Shown: positions 1 through 7,034, numbered from the stretch's first letter. The stretch: 64,000 bases of DNA from UBA5859 sp041940025 (GCA_041940025.1 JBGTSY010000009.1:1-64000), one strand, 5' to 3'. Numbers and translations are program-made. Notes: generated by a model from the sequence alone, not told the origin.

Positions 1-75
1 GTTGCTTTACTTCCGCCGCCTATAGCCTGATAGTGCCGGGCGGCAAGTCCATCGACAAACTCCAGGCCATACAAG
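1..75 (-). pseudogene. 3' tail of a fic-like gene, copy 1 (cut by window edge)
   Basis: Read on the minus strand, this stretch encodes the start of the same tail seen whole at 4972-5175 and 6064-6170 (residues like 'GLAARHYQAIGG'). Only the part inside the window is visible. Homology with the longest copy stops near position 76, where unrelated sequence begins. It is a gene fragment without a start. The Fic assignment rests on resemblance to the C-terminal winged helix of Fic/DOC proteins and is tentative. Confidence 0.35.
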
Positions 76-221
76 GATGCTAGGCACAAAAATTTTCATA
101 CGAGGCAAAACTTTACGTTGTATAAATGGAAATTTACCGCCATACTCATATGTCACTCACAGTGACGTTAGTATTTTGGCCTAAGTGCCTTGATTCTTAC
201 AATTAATAAAGGATGTTAAAA

Positions 222-605
222 ATGACTCTTGCGTATTGGTGTGTATTAATTGCAGCCTATCTACCTGTCGCTTTGACAGGCTTAGCTAAATTCTCTGGAG
301 GTAAATTCGGAAAATCAGAAAATGAAGCGCCGAGAGACTATTTGAACAGTTTGACTGGTTGGAGGCAGCGTGCGAACTGGGCGCAAATGAACGGGTTTGA
401 AGCATTCCCCCCATTTGCCGCTGCTGTAATAATTGCGCATTTATGCGGTGTTGATCAGAGTACTTTAAATATGTTGGCTGTTGGATTTGTTATTCTCCGC
501 GTACTTCATGCCATTTTGTATATCGCTAATTCAGGGTATCCGAGATCTATTGTATGGTTCGGTTCTGTCGGTTGCGTTGTGGCATTGTTTGTACTAAGTG
601 CGTGA
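222..605 (+). CDS. MAPEG family membrane protein, copy A
   Basis: Predicted inner-membrane protein of about 127 residues, the usual size for the MAPEG family (membrane-associated proteins in eicosanoid and glutathione metabolism). Four hydrophobic segments are visible, and the family motif region 'RQRANWAQMNGFEAF' lies at about residues 48-62. Bacterial members are usually uncharacterised; a glutathione-linked detoxification role is a family-level guess. I prefer the ATG at 222 because AAAGG is well spaced from it and abuts the earlier ATG at 213. Residue 42 is Asn here and Thr in the second copy (6319-6702), the only coding difference between them. The gene sits on the 3' side of the oppositely oriented IS91-type transposase and is duplicated with it. 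Confidence 0.85.
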   Translation: MTLAYWCVLIAAYLPVALTGLAKFSGGKFGKSENEAPRDYLNSLTGWRQRANWAQMNGFEAFPPFAAAVIIAHLCGVDQSTLNMLAVGFVILRVLHAILYIANSGYPRSIVWFGSVGCVVALFVLSA

Positions 606-631
606 CTTTTTTGGAAAAACTAAAAAGAACA

Positions 632-699
632 CTAAAGGATACCCAGAAAGTTATTACGGAGTCTCGGTATCGTTGCTGTATTTTTATGGGTGTCCTTAG
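632..699. repeat. ~70-bp inverted-repeat element, copy 1
   Basis: The left arm CTAAAGGATACCCA (632-645) pairs imperfectly with TGGGTGTCCTTAG (687-699) about 40 bases later. A relative with the arms CTAAAGGACACCC and GGGTGTCCTTATA lies at 5221-5293, and an exact copy at 6729-6796. In each case it follows a small gene. It looks like a small dispersed palindromic element of REP or MITE type. No encoded protein is visible. Confidence 0.6.
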
Positions 700-763
700 T
701 TACGGGTATAGGCAGTATAAACAATCTTTTTCCTCCAGAAAACCTTAACTGAATTTACACCCA

Positions 764-787
764 GGCAACTTTCTGGCGCGAGTTGCC
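764..787. other. Hairpin next to the IS91 3' side (candidate oriIS), copy A
   Basis: A perfect 7-base inverted repeat, GGCAACT and AGTTGCC, around a 10-base loop. It lies about 150 bases beyond the transposase stop codon, on the side where IS91/ISCR elements carry their replication origin. The location supports an origin hairpin. The exact nick site was not identified. The identical hairpin in copy B is at 6861-6884. Confidence 0.35.
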
Positions 788-937
788 CCCAAAAAGCTGC
801 CAAAACCCTCCCACTGCCCGAATATCACTCATCTTGTCACCGAATTCGACCAAGAGTCGCTGCAACCGTGGCCTCGGCGCGAGTAATACTCCACCAGCCT
901 ATGGCAGTGTAATTCATGTTTGTGTATTTAGCCCCTG

Positions 938-2500
938 TCAGTCGAAGAGGCGAGATTGGGAAGGGTTGAACAAGCCCGTTTGGGGTGGTGCGCGCTCTGG
1001 AGGCAGCGTATGTCGCTTTGTGTCATCAACGGCAATGGCCTTCTGGTTCAGATGCTTGAGGATGTGCGCAATTACCGCCGGATACCCAAAACACTCGCTA
1101 CGCTCATGGGGCAAGCTTTCTTCGATACTGGCAATCACCTTGACCTTTCCACCACAACGCTCACAGGTTTCAATGTCAATATTGAACACGCGCTTGAGGC
1201 GCTGCATCCAGGTCATGGCACGATGCTGCTCCTCCGGGCTCTTGTCGAGCCAATCCGCACCGCCTGCCTGAACCTTTGTCGTTTTCTTACCACGCTTTGC
1301 GGGAGTGATCTGACCACGGTGTTTACTGTTGGGCGCAAAAACGCCGTGAAATCTTGTGAGATTAACCCTTGGCTTGGGCACCAGGGCCGCGAGCTTCGCG
1401 ATAAAGTCCAAGGGCTGAAAAATGACGTGTGTGGTGCCATTGCGATACGGGGTTTTGAGTTCATACCGAACTTGTCCGTTGGAAGTTAATGACAGGCGTT
1501 TTTCTGAAACAGCGGGTCGGCTCACGTAGCGACAGAGTCGTTCGAGCTTATCACGCTGATGGACTTCGGCCATCACTCCAGCGTGCAGGGAAAAACCGGC
1601 GTGGTTGGCCACGCGACTGCTGGTCGTTGGCTGATCTTCTCGCGCAGGTAAGGTTTGCAAGGTAAACACCTTGCGACCCTGCTGAGGACCGGTAGCAATG
1701 CGGTAAGTGACAGAGTGACCGTGTAGCTGAGTTAACACATCGTCTTCAGCCTGCTCCAATGTTAACCAGGTATTCTCTGCATCGCGTTCCAGCAGACCAC
1801 GCTTTTCCAGACAGCGAGCGACTCGGTGGCTGATTGTGTGGACGAGCGTAGTCAGCTCATCGTGAGTTGGCGCCTTAACGCGATGAAAGCGAGTTGTACC
1901 GACGTTATCTTCGGCATAAGCGCCATCAAGAAACAGCATGTGGTAATGAACATTGAGATTGAGCGCAGAACCAAAACGCTGAATCAGAGTCACCGCACCG
2001 GTTTGCGCGGTAGCTTTGGTAAACCCCGCTTGCTTGATTTGGTGGGTCGAGAGCGTGCGGTAGACGATGCCCAAAACCTTACCCATCAGCTCTGGGTAAC
2101 GAGACAGAAGAAAACGAAGCTGGAAAGGAAAGCTCAGAACCCACTGGCGTATGGGAACTTCGGGAAATACCTCATCCACCAACAGCGCGGCACTCTCCGC
2201 CATCCGGCGAGCACCGCAGCTGGGGCAGAACCCTCTGCGCTTGCAACTAAATGCCACCAAGCGTTCATGGTGGCAATCTTCGCAACGCACGCGCAAAAAA
2301 CCATGCTCCAGGCGACCGCATTGGAGAAACTCCTCAAACTCTCGATGAATGTATTGGGGCAGAGTTTTTCCCTGGTTTTCCAGTGATGCCTTGAAAACCG
2401 GATAGTGTTGCTGAACCAGCTGGTAGAGCAACGTCTTTTCGGGTTGGTGGCGTTCGTAGTTTGGTGATCCGTGCGCCCCAGCATTCCTTGCTAGTGACAT
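938..2500 (-). CDS. IS91-family HUH transposase, copy A
   Basis: Rolling-circle transposase of about 520 residues. Visible features from the chosen start: a zinc-binding cysteine cluster (Cys73, 76, 86, 92, 95, in 'CEDCHHERLVAFSC' and 'FCPSCGARR'), the HUH metal motif 'NVHYHMLFLDG' (His185 and His187), and the catalytic tyrosine in 'LCRYVSRP' (about Tyr325). Only one tyrosine is obvious there, which is closer to ISCR-type enzymes than to IS91 itself. A second Cys pair ('CERCGG') lies near the C-terminus. A 13-residue in-frame insertion follows 'KVIASIE' (encoded about 1082-1120). The reading frame stays open to 2563, but I choose the ATG at 2500: AGGGAAG sits 6 bases upstream, and a LexA box (2516-2535) would otherwise lie inside the gene. 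Identical to 7035-8597. Confidence 0.93.
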   Translation of the reverse strand: MSLARNAGAHGSPNYERHQPEKTLLYQLVQQHYPVFKASLENQGKTLPQYIHREFEEFLQCGRLEHGFLRVRCEDCHHERLVAFSCKRRGFCPSCGARRMAESAALLVDEVFPEVPIRQWVLSFPFQLRFLLSRYPELMGKVLGIVYRTLSTHQIKQAGFTKATAQTGAVTLIQRFGSALNLNVHYHMLFLDGAYAEDNVGTTRFHRVKAPTHDELTTLVHTISHRVARCLEKRGLLERDAENTWLTLEQAEDDVLTQLHGHSVTYRIATGPQQGRKVFTLQTLPAREDQPTTSSRVANHAGFSLHAGVMAEVHQRDKLERLCRYVSRPAVSEKRLSLTSNGQVRYELKTPYRNGTTHVIFQPLDFIAKLAALVPKPRVNLTRFHGVFAPNSKHRGQITPAKRGKKTTKVQAGGADWLDKSPEEQHRAMTWMQRLKRVFNIDIETCERCGGKVKVIASIEESLPHERSECFGYPAVIAHILKHLNQKAIAVDDTKRHTLPPERAPPQTGLFNPSQSRLFD

Positions 2501-2515
2501 GAGCATCTTCCCTGA

Positions 2516-2535
2516 TACTGTTTTTACATACAGTA
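2516..2535 (-). promoter_or_regulatory. LexA (SOS) box of the IS91 transposase, copy A
   Basis: On the minus strand the 20 bases read TACTGTATGTAAAAACAGTA. They match 17 of 20 positions of the E. coli LexA consensus, including the whole CTGT-N8-ACAG core. The box ends 15 bases upstream of the likely transposase start at 2500, so LexA bound here could block expression. The same box is in copy B at 8613-8632. Confidence 0.8.
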
Positions 2536-2560
2536 TACAGCATCGGCGCCCGATGCCTAA

Positions 2561-3046
2561 CATTCGACTGACAAATGGCGACAGCGACTCAGTGATTGGA
2601 TAGACATGATTGATCGTTGGACCAATACACCGACGCCTGAAGCTGTGATGCGCATTAGTATCTTTTTCGATTTACGCGGCATTTATGGCAACCAAAAACT
2701 AGCTCATCAGCTACAGCAGCACATGCTTGAAAAAACCCGGCAAAACACGATTTTTCAAGCAGCATTAGCTACCAACGTGTTAGCAACAACACCCCCGCTT
2801 AATCTCTTCAAGCGTTTCGTGGTAAAAAGAAAAGGCGATCATCGCAATACTTTAAACCTGAAACAGCAAGGAATATTACCCATCGTTGATATGCTGCGCT
2901 TGCATGCATTAGCAGCGGATATTAGCGCTATCAACTCGCTAGAGGTTTTTGGAGAAGGAGGGGATGTTGGTTTAGGTTTTGTTTGGCCAGTAATTATTTT
3001 TAAGTTATGGGTCGAGGTAAGTGACATAGTGTTTTACGTCGTATGA
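2561..3046 (+). pseudogene. DUF294-type nucleotidyltransferase-like protein, internal fragment, copy A
   Basis: From about 2561 the + strand encodes 'DKWRQRLSDWI', then residues such as 'PEAVMRISIFFDLRGIYG', 'NTIFQAALATN' and 'LKQQGILPIVDMLRL'. These match the C-terminal part of DUF294 signalling proteins (CBS and putative nucleotidyltransferase family). An in-frame stop lies just upstream and the N-terminal CBS and nucleotidyltransferase parts are absent. The homologous sequence ends at the repeat boundary (2944); the frame then runs into unrelated sequence to 3046. The first ATG in frame is at 2606. It is a truncated remnant beside the 5' side of the IS91 transposase, probably what remains of a gene broken by insertion or carried along with the element. 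Confidence 0.6.
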
Positions 3047-3224
3047 AAGGCAGATTCCCACTTTAGAAGTAAGGGTGCTGTTTTTTCTGGCGCTTATTCA
3101 GTGGGTTAGGTAGGATTTAATGATTATCAAAATTAGAATGAGTCAAACAATGCGAAGTTTTACGTCTTGTTATGGATGCTTTACTTTTAGATTTCGTCAG
3201 GGATATCGTGGTATCGAGTGCTAT

Positions 3225-3848
3225 ATGAGTAAATTATTTACTACTTTAATATCATTTCTAATGATTTCTTGTACGGTCATAGCCGAGCCTCAAAGAGATC
3301 AATTCTATATTGAAAATTCGGGGCCGATAAACAGTGTTTTGAGTGAAGTTGTCCCAATAGCCTCATCCAAAGAACAAGGGGTAGAGGTTTCGATTCCACT
3401 GCTGATGAAAACAAAGATTTCAAAAAATATTGAGGCTGTAACACATACACCAGAAGGAATATTGATCAGTGTGGAGGGAGGGAAAATTTCATTTATACGT
3501 GAAACGTCGAAAGATGTATTTTTCGCCGCTGGCAAATATGATTTATTAGAAATATATTCAGATCTTTTCAAAAAAGATAAAGAGGGGCTATGGGAGAAGT
3601 ATTCCAATGACAATACTGCTAAATATGGCATATCAGACTTTAAGCTAGGCCTTAAAATTTCTTCATACGCAGACAAGGGATACTTTACGAGAAACAACTA
3701 CGTCGTGTTTTTTCTCATTGGAGGCTCAATATCAGAGGCCTTCATCTTAAATACTTCTCGAACAGATGAAGTTATTCGTATTGCCGCCCAGGGTTTATCC
3801 GTAAAAGAGTTCAAGGCTTTACTGGGGAATATTTCTAAAAATAATTGA
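3225..3848 (+). CDS. Hypothetical exported protein
   Basis: I do not recognise this 207-residue protein. The frame is open from 3120, but the ATG at 3225 gives a standard signal peptide ('MSKLFTTLISFLMISCTVIA', then EPQRD), so I choose it. The Cys in 'ISCTV' lies inside the hydrophobic core, so a lipoprotein is possible but the lipobox is not convincing. The mature part is hydrophilic and mixed alpha/beta in character, with no obvious repeats or catalytic motif. The next gene starts 10 bases downstream, so the two are probably cotranscribed. Codons are AT-rich, as in the other small genes between the repeat copies. Function unknown. Confidence 0.55.
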   Translation: MSKLFTTLISFLMISCTVIAEPQRDQFYIENSGPINSVLSEVVPIASSKEQGVEVSIPLLMKTKISKNIEAVTHTPEGILISVEGGKISFIRETSKDVFFAAGKYDLLEIYSDLFKKDKEGLWEKYSNDNTAKYGISDFKLGLKISSYADKGYFTRNNYVVFFLIGGSISEAFILNTSRTDEVIRIAAQGLSVKEFKALLGNISKNN

Positions 3849-3857
3849 GGGTGAGTA

Positions 3858-4181
3858 ATGGAGATAATTACTGAGGAAGAAAAACAAGCACTTCGCGGTA
3901 TTCTGACCTCTTTCTATGGGGATCAAGCGCTTAGGTGGGGAATAACCCAACGCTCGTTTGAACTATTTGGTGAGCTAATATCTAAGACCAAGCAATGTGA
4001 TATTGCCATGAATTGGGTGCCTAGGCCTTTTTACATCGGTAACTCATTAAATTGGGCAAAAAAACAAGTACGCCAAGCTGTCGTACGGCATTTCAAGAAA
4101 GATGAAAATAAGCATTACCTTCTTTGTATGAGGGCTAGTGCATTATCGATGAAAACCCAGTTCTTTTTGGCGCAAAATTGA
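3858..4181 (+). CDS. Hypothetical protein, 107 aa
   Basis: Small soluble basic protein, not recognised. The ATG at 3858 is preceded by GAGGGTGAG at good spacing and begins 10 bases after the stop of the exported protein at 3225-3848, suggesting an operon of the two. No signal peptide and no membrane segment are visible. The C-terminal half is rich in Lys, Arg and aromatic residues ('WAKKQVRQAVVRHFKKDENKHY'-like region, about residues 60-80). A pair of an exported protein and a small cytosolic partner is compatible with several ideas, such as effector and cognate or regulator and target, but nothing in the sequence decides. Confidence 0.5.
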   Translation: MEIITEEEKQALRGILTSFYGDQALRWGITQRSFELFGELISKTKQCDIAMNWVPRPFYIGNSLNWAKKQVRQAVVRHFKKDENKHYLLCMRASALSMKTQFFLAQN

Positions 4182-4343
4182 GATTTAAAAGTGGCACTAC
4201 AGTGAGAGGAAACATAGCAATATAGGGCAAAGGACTATTGTCAGTTACTCTGACCACTTTGATTCTGGGCTTAGGCCCGTTCCAACTGTTTCTTGTAATA
4301 AATATGCAAGGTGTGCCGCTACTGTAGATTGGATAAGGTAATC

Positions 4344-4919
4344 ATGAAGAAAAAATATTTTTGTTTTATTTTTCTCCTAGTGACAAGTGCTGCAAGTCGC
4401 AGCCAGACATACCCTGATGGGGTCTATGCTGGAACATTTGAAGAAAAATCATGTTTTTCAATGCCCAGGCCTGCTGTTAACGTAATAATGGAAATTACAG
4501 AGCATAAAATAAATGAGTTACCCCTGAGTCAAGCGTGCGCATTACTGACTCTAAAGCTTATCTCTCAAAGTTTGTTGACTCAAAATGAGTGGGACCATAT
4601 TGCGCGAACAAAAATATTACGTGACACGTATTTTTTACATCTGATATATCTTCGAGAAGATATATCAGATGAGCTGGATCAGTTTATTAGTTCTAATCAT
4701 CTTACTAAACGCGAGATATATATGGGAAATACGGTAGGGCCTGCCGAATTTGCGTGGTCTGTGTGTAGCGATAAAGCATACCATGCATTTAAAACTTTAG
4801 GGATTACTGGCAGCGATCATATTTCTAGTGTTCGCAGACAGGGCTGTGAAAAATTATATGGTACTGAGAGGCGGCGACATTTATTGGAACTTCCTCGTGC
4901 ACAACAACCAGAAGATTAA
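4344..4919 (+). CDS. Hypothetical exported protein with internal DNA palindrome
   Basis: Unrecognised protein of about 191 residues. The ATG at 4344 gives a signal peptide ('MKKKYFCFIFLLVTSAASRS'), so I choose it over the upstream in-frame ATG at 4311. The mature part is mixed and holds several Cys. The codons for roughly residues 99-109 form a 34-base DNA palindrome (4638-4671), unusual inside a coding sequence. Directly after the stop, the motif ATAAGGGGTCAAG occurs twice in tandem before the fic-like tail. Upstream of the gene there are about 130 bases without a clear promoter. Function unknown. Confidence 0.5.
   Translation: MKKKYFCFIFLLVTSAASRSQTYPDGVYAGTFEEKSCFSMPRPAVNVIMEITEHKINELPLSQACALLTLKLISQSLLTQNEWDHIARTKILRDTYFLHLIYLREDISDELDQFISSNHLTKREIYMGNTVGPAEFAWSVCSDKAYHAFKTLGITGSDHISSVRRQGCEKLYGTERRRHLLELPRAQQPED
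4638..4671. repeat. 34-bp palindrome inside a coding sequence
   Basis: Arms CATCTGATATATCTTC and GAAGATATATCAGATG are perfect 16-base reverse complements separated by only GA. It could extrude as a cruciform or form a tight hairpin in the mRNA of the gene at 4344-4919. No second copy was noticed in the window. Confidence 0.9.
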
Positions 4920-4971
4920 ACAAACCAACGGAAACAAAACAAAAAATAAGGGGTCAAGAAAAAATAAGGGG

Positions 4972-5175
4972 TCAAGTATCATATTGACGCTTTAGTCGTA
5001 TCGCGGTTGCTTTACTTCCGCCGCCTATAGCCTGATAGTGCCGGGCGGCAAGTCCATCGATAAACTCCAGACCATAAGCGTCCAGCAGTCTGTTTAATAC
5101 TTATAGCTGCCGCTCAGATAATAGGGTTTGCGCGCAACAATCAAGTGCCTGTCCCGCAATCCGCCAACTCTTCCA
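4972..5175 (-). pseudogene. fic-like gene tail, longest copy
   Basis: On the minus strand the frame reads 'CAQTLLSERQL', a stop codon (TAA), 'VLNRLLDAYGLEFIDGLAA', 'RHYQAIGGGSKATAIRLK', ending 'RQYDT' and TGA at 4972. The order 'L..RQ..VLNRLLD', 'G..ARHYQAI', 'SKATA' fits the C-terminal winged-helix of Fic/DOC AMP-transferase proteins. Part of that helix region seems deleted, and an in-frame stop interrupts it, so this is a dead fragment. Shorter copies lie at 1-75 and 6064-6170. The Fic catalytic domain is nowhere in the window. Confidence 0.45.
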
Positions 5176-5443
5176 TGTTATTTTTACTGTGGAAACTATG
5201 AATTAATTTTGATCAACATACTAAAGGACACCCATAAAAGGGAAGCATTAAGAGATGGAAGGTAGTGCGTCTATTTTGACGGGTGTCCTTATAATTCACC
5301 TAACAAAAAGTTCTGCAAATTTCTGTCTAAATGCTGGTTTAAAATGCTTTCCATAATGTTACCATTCGCTAATGATAACGATAATATCACCTCTAGATCG
5401 GTGGCCAAATTAACTATGCCACTACAAGTCTAATGAAATCATT
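5176..5443. other. Intergenic stretch with inverted-repeat element
   Basis: No gene is supported here. It holds the second member of the dispersed ~70-bp inverted-repeat family (5221-5293) and an AT-rich leader before the small ORF at 5444. No recognisable promoter, RNA gene or terminator was seen. Confidence 0.5.
5221..5293. repeat. ~70-bp inverted-repeat element, copy 2
   Basis: The arms CTAAAGGACACCC (5221-5233) and GGGTGTCCTTATA (5281-5293) are related to the elements at 632-699 and 6729-6796, but the interior differs. Conservation of the arms but not the middle fits a structural or mobile element. Confidence 0.6.
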
Positions 5444-5578
5444 ATGAAAAATGAAATTACTATATCTCTAATATCATTGGCTATTGGAGCTCTATTTGGC
5501 TCGGGCGCTGTATTTCAGGCCATGCAAATGGAACTAGAACAGAAAAAATTTGAGATTGAAAAAACCGAAAATAGGTAG
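5444..5578 (+). CDS. Small single-span membrane protein, 44 aa
   Basis: Short ORF starting at ATG 5444: 'MKNEITISLISLAIGALFG', then a short link and a charged C-terminal helix ending 'EQKKFEIEKTENR'. One clear transmembrane helix (about residues 6-26) is followed by an amphipathic, Glu/Lys-rich tail, a layout common in real bacterial microproteins. No strong ribosome site is visible upstream, so expression is unproven. It lies in the same orientation as its neighbours. Function unknown. Confidence 0.4.
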   Translation: MKNEITISLISLAIGALFGSGAVFQAMQMELEQKKFEIEKTENR

Positions 5579-5678
5579 GACAGGCACTATTAAGTTGGTT
5601 GGCTTCGGTTTGGATGTGTTTCAGCGTACCGTTGATTTTATGGTTCGAAATCGCTAAGAGTTAAACTAAGGGTATAGC

Positions 5679-6059
5679 ATGGATAATGAAAACTCACGGG
5701 TAATGGGGTATAGGGCATTATTGATCACAACTGCTATATATGCCCCATTTTACTTTTTACTCATGACCCAGTACCACTTTTTTTTATTGAGTGCCGCATT
5801 CGTCCTGTTCGATTATATAAAGAGGGCAGTATTGTTTAAGTTTGTTGCTCATAAGAAGAAGCTAACTGTTTGGGTGATGGGGTCTGTGATTTACGCCTCG
5901 ATGCTTTGTGCATTTATGAAGTATTCTCAGTGTGCCCCCGGAACTCAAGTCGAATTATGTAAGGTGTCTGCATATTTGCTTGCAGGTGGGTATTTTTTAT
6001 CCTGGATGGTTTTGTATATATGCCTCGCATTTAGTGCAAAAAAATCCCTAAAAAAATAA
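5679..6059 (+). CDS. Hypothetical membrane protein, four helices
   Basis: Protein of 126 residues with about four hydrophobic segments (roughly residues 12-30, 35-52, 61-80 and 95-118) and a Lys-rich C-terminus. No family recognised. The start ATG at 5679 is preceded by AAGGGTATAGC, an acceptable ribosome site. The stop is followed within a few bases by ATAAGGGGTCAAG and the third fic-like tail, the same junction found after the gene ending at 4919. That shared downstream junction suggests these genes were inserted or assembled next to a common sequence. Confidence 0.55.
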   Translation: MDNENSRVMGYRALLITTAIYAPFYFLLMTQYHFFLLSAAFVLFDYIKRAVLFKFVAHKKKLTVWVMGSVIYASMLCAFMKYSQCAPGTQVELCKVSAYLLAGGYFLSWMVLYICLAFSAKKSLKK

Positions 6060-6063
6060 GGGG

Positions 6064-6170
6064 TCAAGTATCATATTGACGCTTTAGTTGTATCGCGGTT
6101 GCTTTACTTCCGCCGCCTATAGCCTGATAGTGCCGGGCGGCAAGTCCATCGACAAACTCCAGGCCATACA
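6064..6170 (-). pseudogene. fic-like gene tail, copy 3
   Basis: Minus-strand remnant ending at TGA 6064-6066, nearly identical to the longest copy (4972-5175) until about 6172, where it changes to the sequence upstream of the MAPEG gene. It marks the left part of repeat copy B. Confidence 0.4.
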
Positions 6171-6318
6171 AGGATGCTAGGCACAAAAATTTTCATACGA
6201 GGCAAAACTTTACGTTGTATAAATGGAAATTTACCGCCATACTCATATGTCACTCACAGTGACGTTAGTATTTTGGCCTAAGTGCCTTGATTCTTACAAT
6301 TAATAAAGGATGTTAAAA

Positions 6319-6702
6319 ATGACTCTTGCGTATTGGTGTGTATTAATTGCAGCCTATCTACCTGTCGCTTTGACAGGCTTAGCTAAATTCTCTGGAGGTA
6401 AATTCGGAAAATCAGAAAATGAAGCGCCGAGAGACTATTTGACCAGTTTGACTGGTTGGAGGCAGCGTGCGAACTGGGCGCAAATGAACGGGTTTGAAGC
6501 ATTCCCCCCATTTGCCGCTGCTGTAATAATTGCGCATTTATGCGGTGTTGATCAGAGTACTTTAAATATGTTGGCTGTTGGATTTGTTATTCTCCGCGTA
6601 CTTCATGCCATTTTGTATATCGCTAATTCAGGGTATCCGAGATCTATTGTATGGTTCGGTTCTGTCGGTTGCGTTGTGGCATTGTTTGTACTAAGTGCGT
6701 GA
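6319..6702 (+). CDS. MAPEG family membrane protein, copy B
   Basis: Second copy of the gene at 222-605, with a single amino-acid difference (Thr42 instead of Asn42) just before the conserved 'RQRANWAQMNGFEAF' region. Both copies are intact with the same upstream 140 bases, so both could be expressed from the same kind of promoter. Four membrane segments, about 127 residues. The substrate is unknown. The change lies in the hydrophilic loop after the first helix and probably has little effect. Confidence 0.85.
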   Translation: MTLAYWCVLIAAYLPVALTGLAKFSGGKFGKSENEAPRDYLTSLTGWRQRANWAQMNGFEAFPPFAAAVIIAHLCGVDQSTLNMLAVGFVILRVLHAILYIANSGYPRSIVWFGSVGCVVALFVLSA

Positions 6703-6728
6703 CTTTTTTGGAAAAACTAAAAAGAACA

Positions 6729-6796
6729 CTAAAGGATACCCAGAAAGTTATTACGGAGTCTCGGTATCGTTGCTGTATTTTTATGGGTGTCCTTAG
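6729..6796. repeat. ~70-bp inverted-repeat element, copy 3
   Basis: Exact copy of 632-699, duplicated as part of the 2.94-kb block. Confidence 0.6.
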
Positions 6797-6860
6797 TTAC
6801 GGGTATAGGCAGTATAAACAATCTTTTTCCTCCAGAAAACCTTAACTGAATTTACACCCA

Positions 6861-6884
6861 GGCAACTTTCTGGCGCGAGTTGCC
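6861..6884. other. Hairpin next to the IS91 3' side (candidate oriIS), copy B
   Basis: Same GGCAACT / AGTTGCC hairpin as 764-787. Confidence 0.35.
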
Positions 6885-7034
6885 CCCAAAAAGCTGCCAA
6901 AACCCTCCCACTGCCCGAATATCACTCATCTTGTCACCGAATTCGACCAAGAGTCGCTGCAACCGTGGCCTCGGCGCGAGTAATACTCCACCAGCCTATG
7001 GCAGTGTAATTCATGTTTGTGTATTTAGCCCCTG

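Larger units (their letters stand above)
755..2565 (-). mobile_element. IS91-family (rolling-circle) insertion sequence, copy A
   Basis: The element is defined by its transposase (938-2500, minus). Exact ends were not resolved. On the 3' side of the transposase a hairpin GGCAACT / AGTTGCC (764-770 and 781-787, 10-base loop) is a candidate for the origin end. On the 5' side, coding sequence of a DUF294 gene fragment resumes near 2561, which limits the terminus. IS91 elements lack target duplications, so none are expected. The limits given are approximate. Confidence 0.6.
1..2944. repeat. 2.94-kb direct repeat, copy A
   Basis: This block is identical to 6098-9041 at a constant offset of 6097 except for one base seen: A at 346 versus C at 6443, which changes Asn to Thr in the MAPEG protein. 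It contains a fic-like gene tail, a MAPEG gene, an IS91-family transposase and a DUF294 fragment. The right end is sharp: after 2944 the two copies have unrelated sequence. The left end of this copy is cut by the window edge, so the repeat may be longer. Near-perfect identity implies a recent duplication or ongoing gene conversion. Confidence 0.97.

Noticed and set aside
938..2563. Transposase start at 2563
   Set aside because: The longer frame adds 21 residues without family similarity and would place the LexA box inside the gene; ATG 2500 has a better ribosome site.
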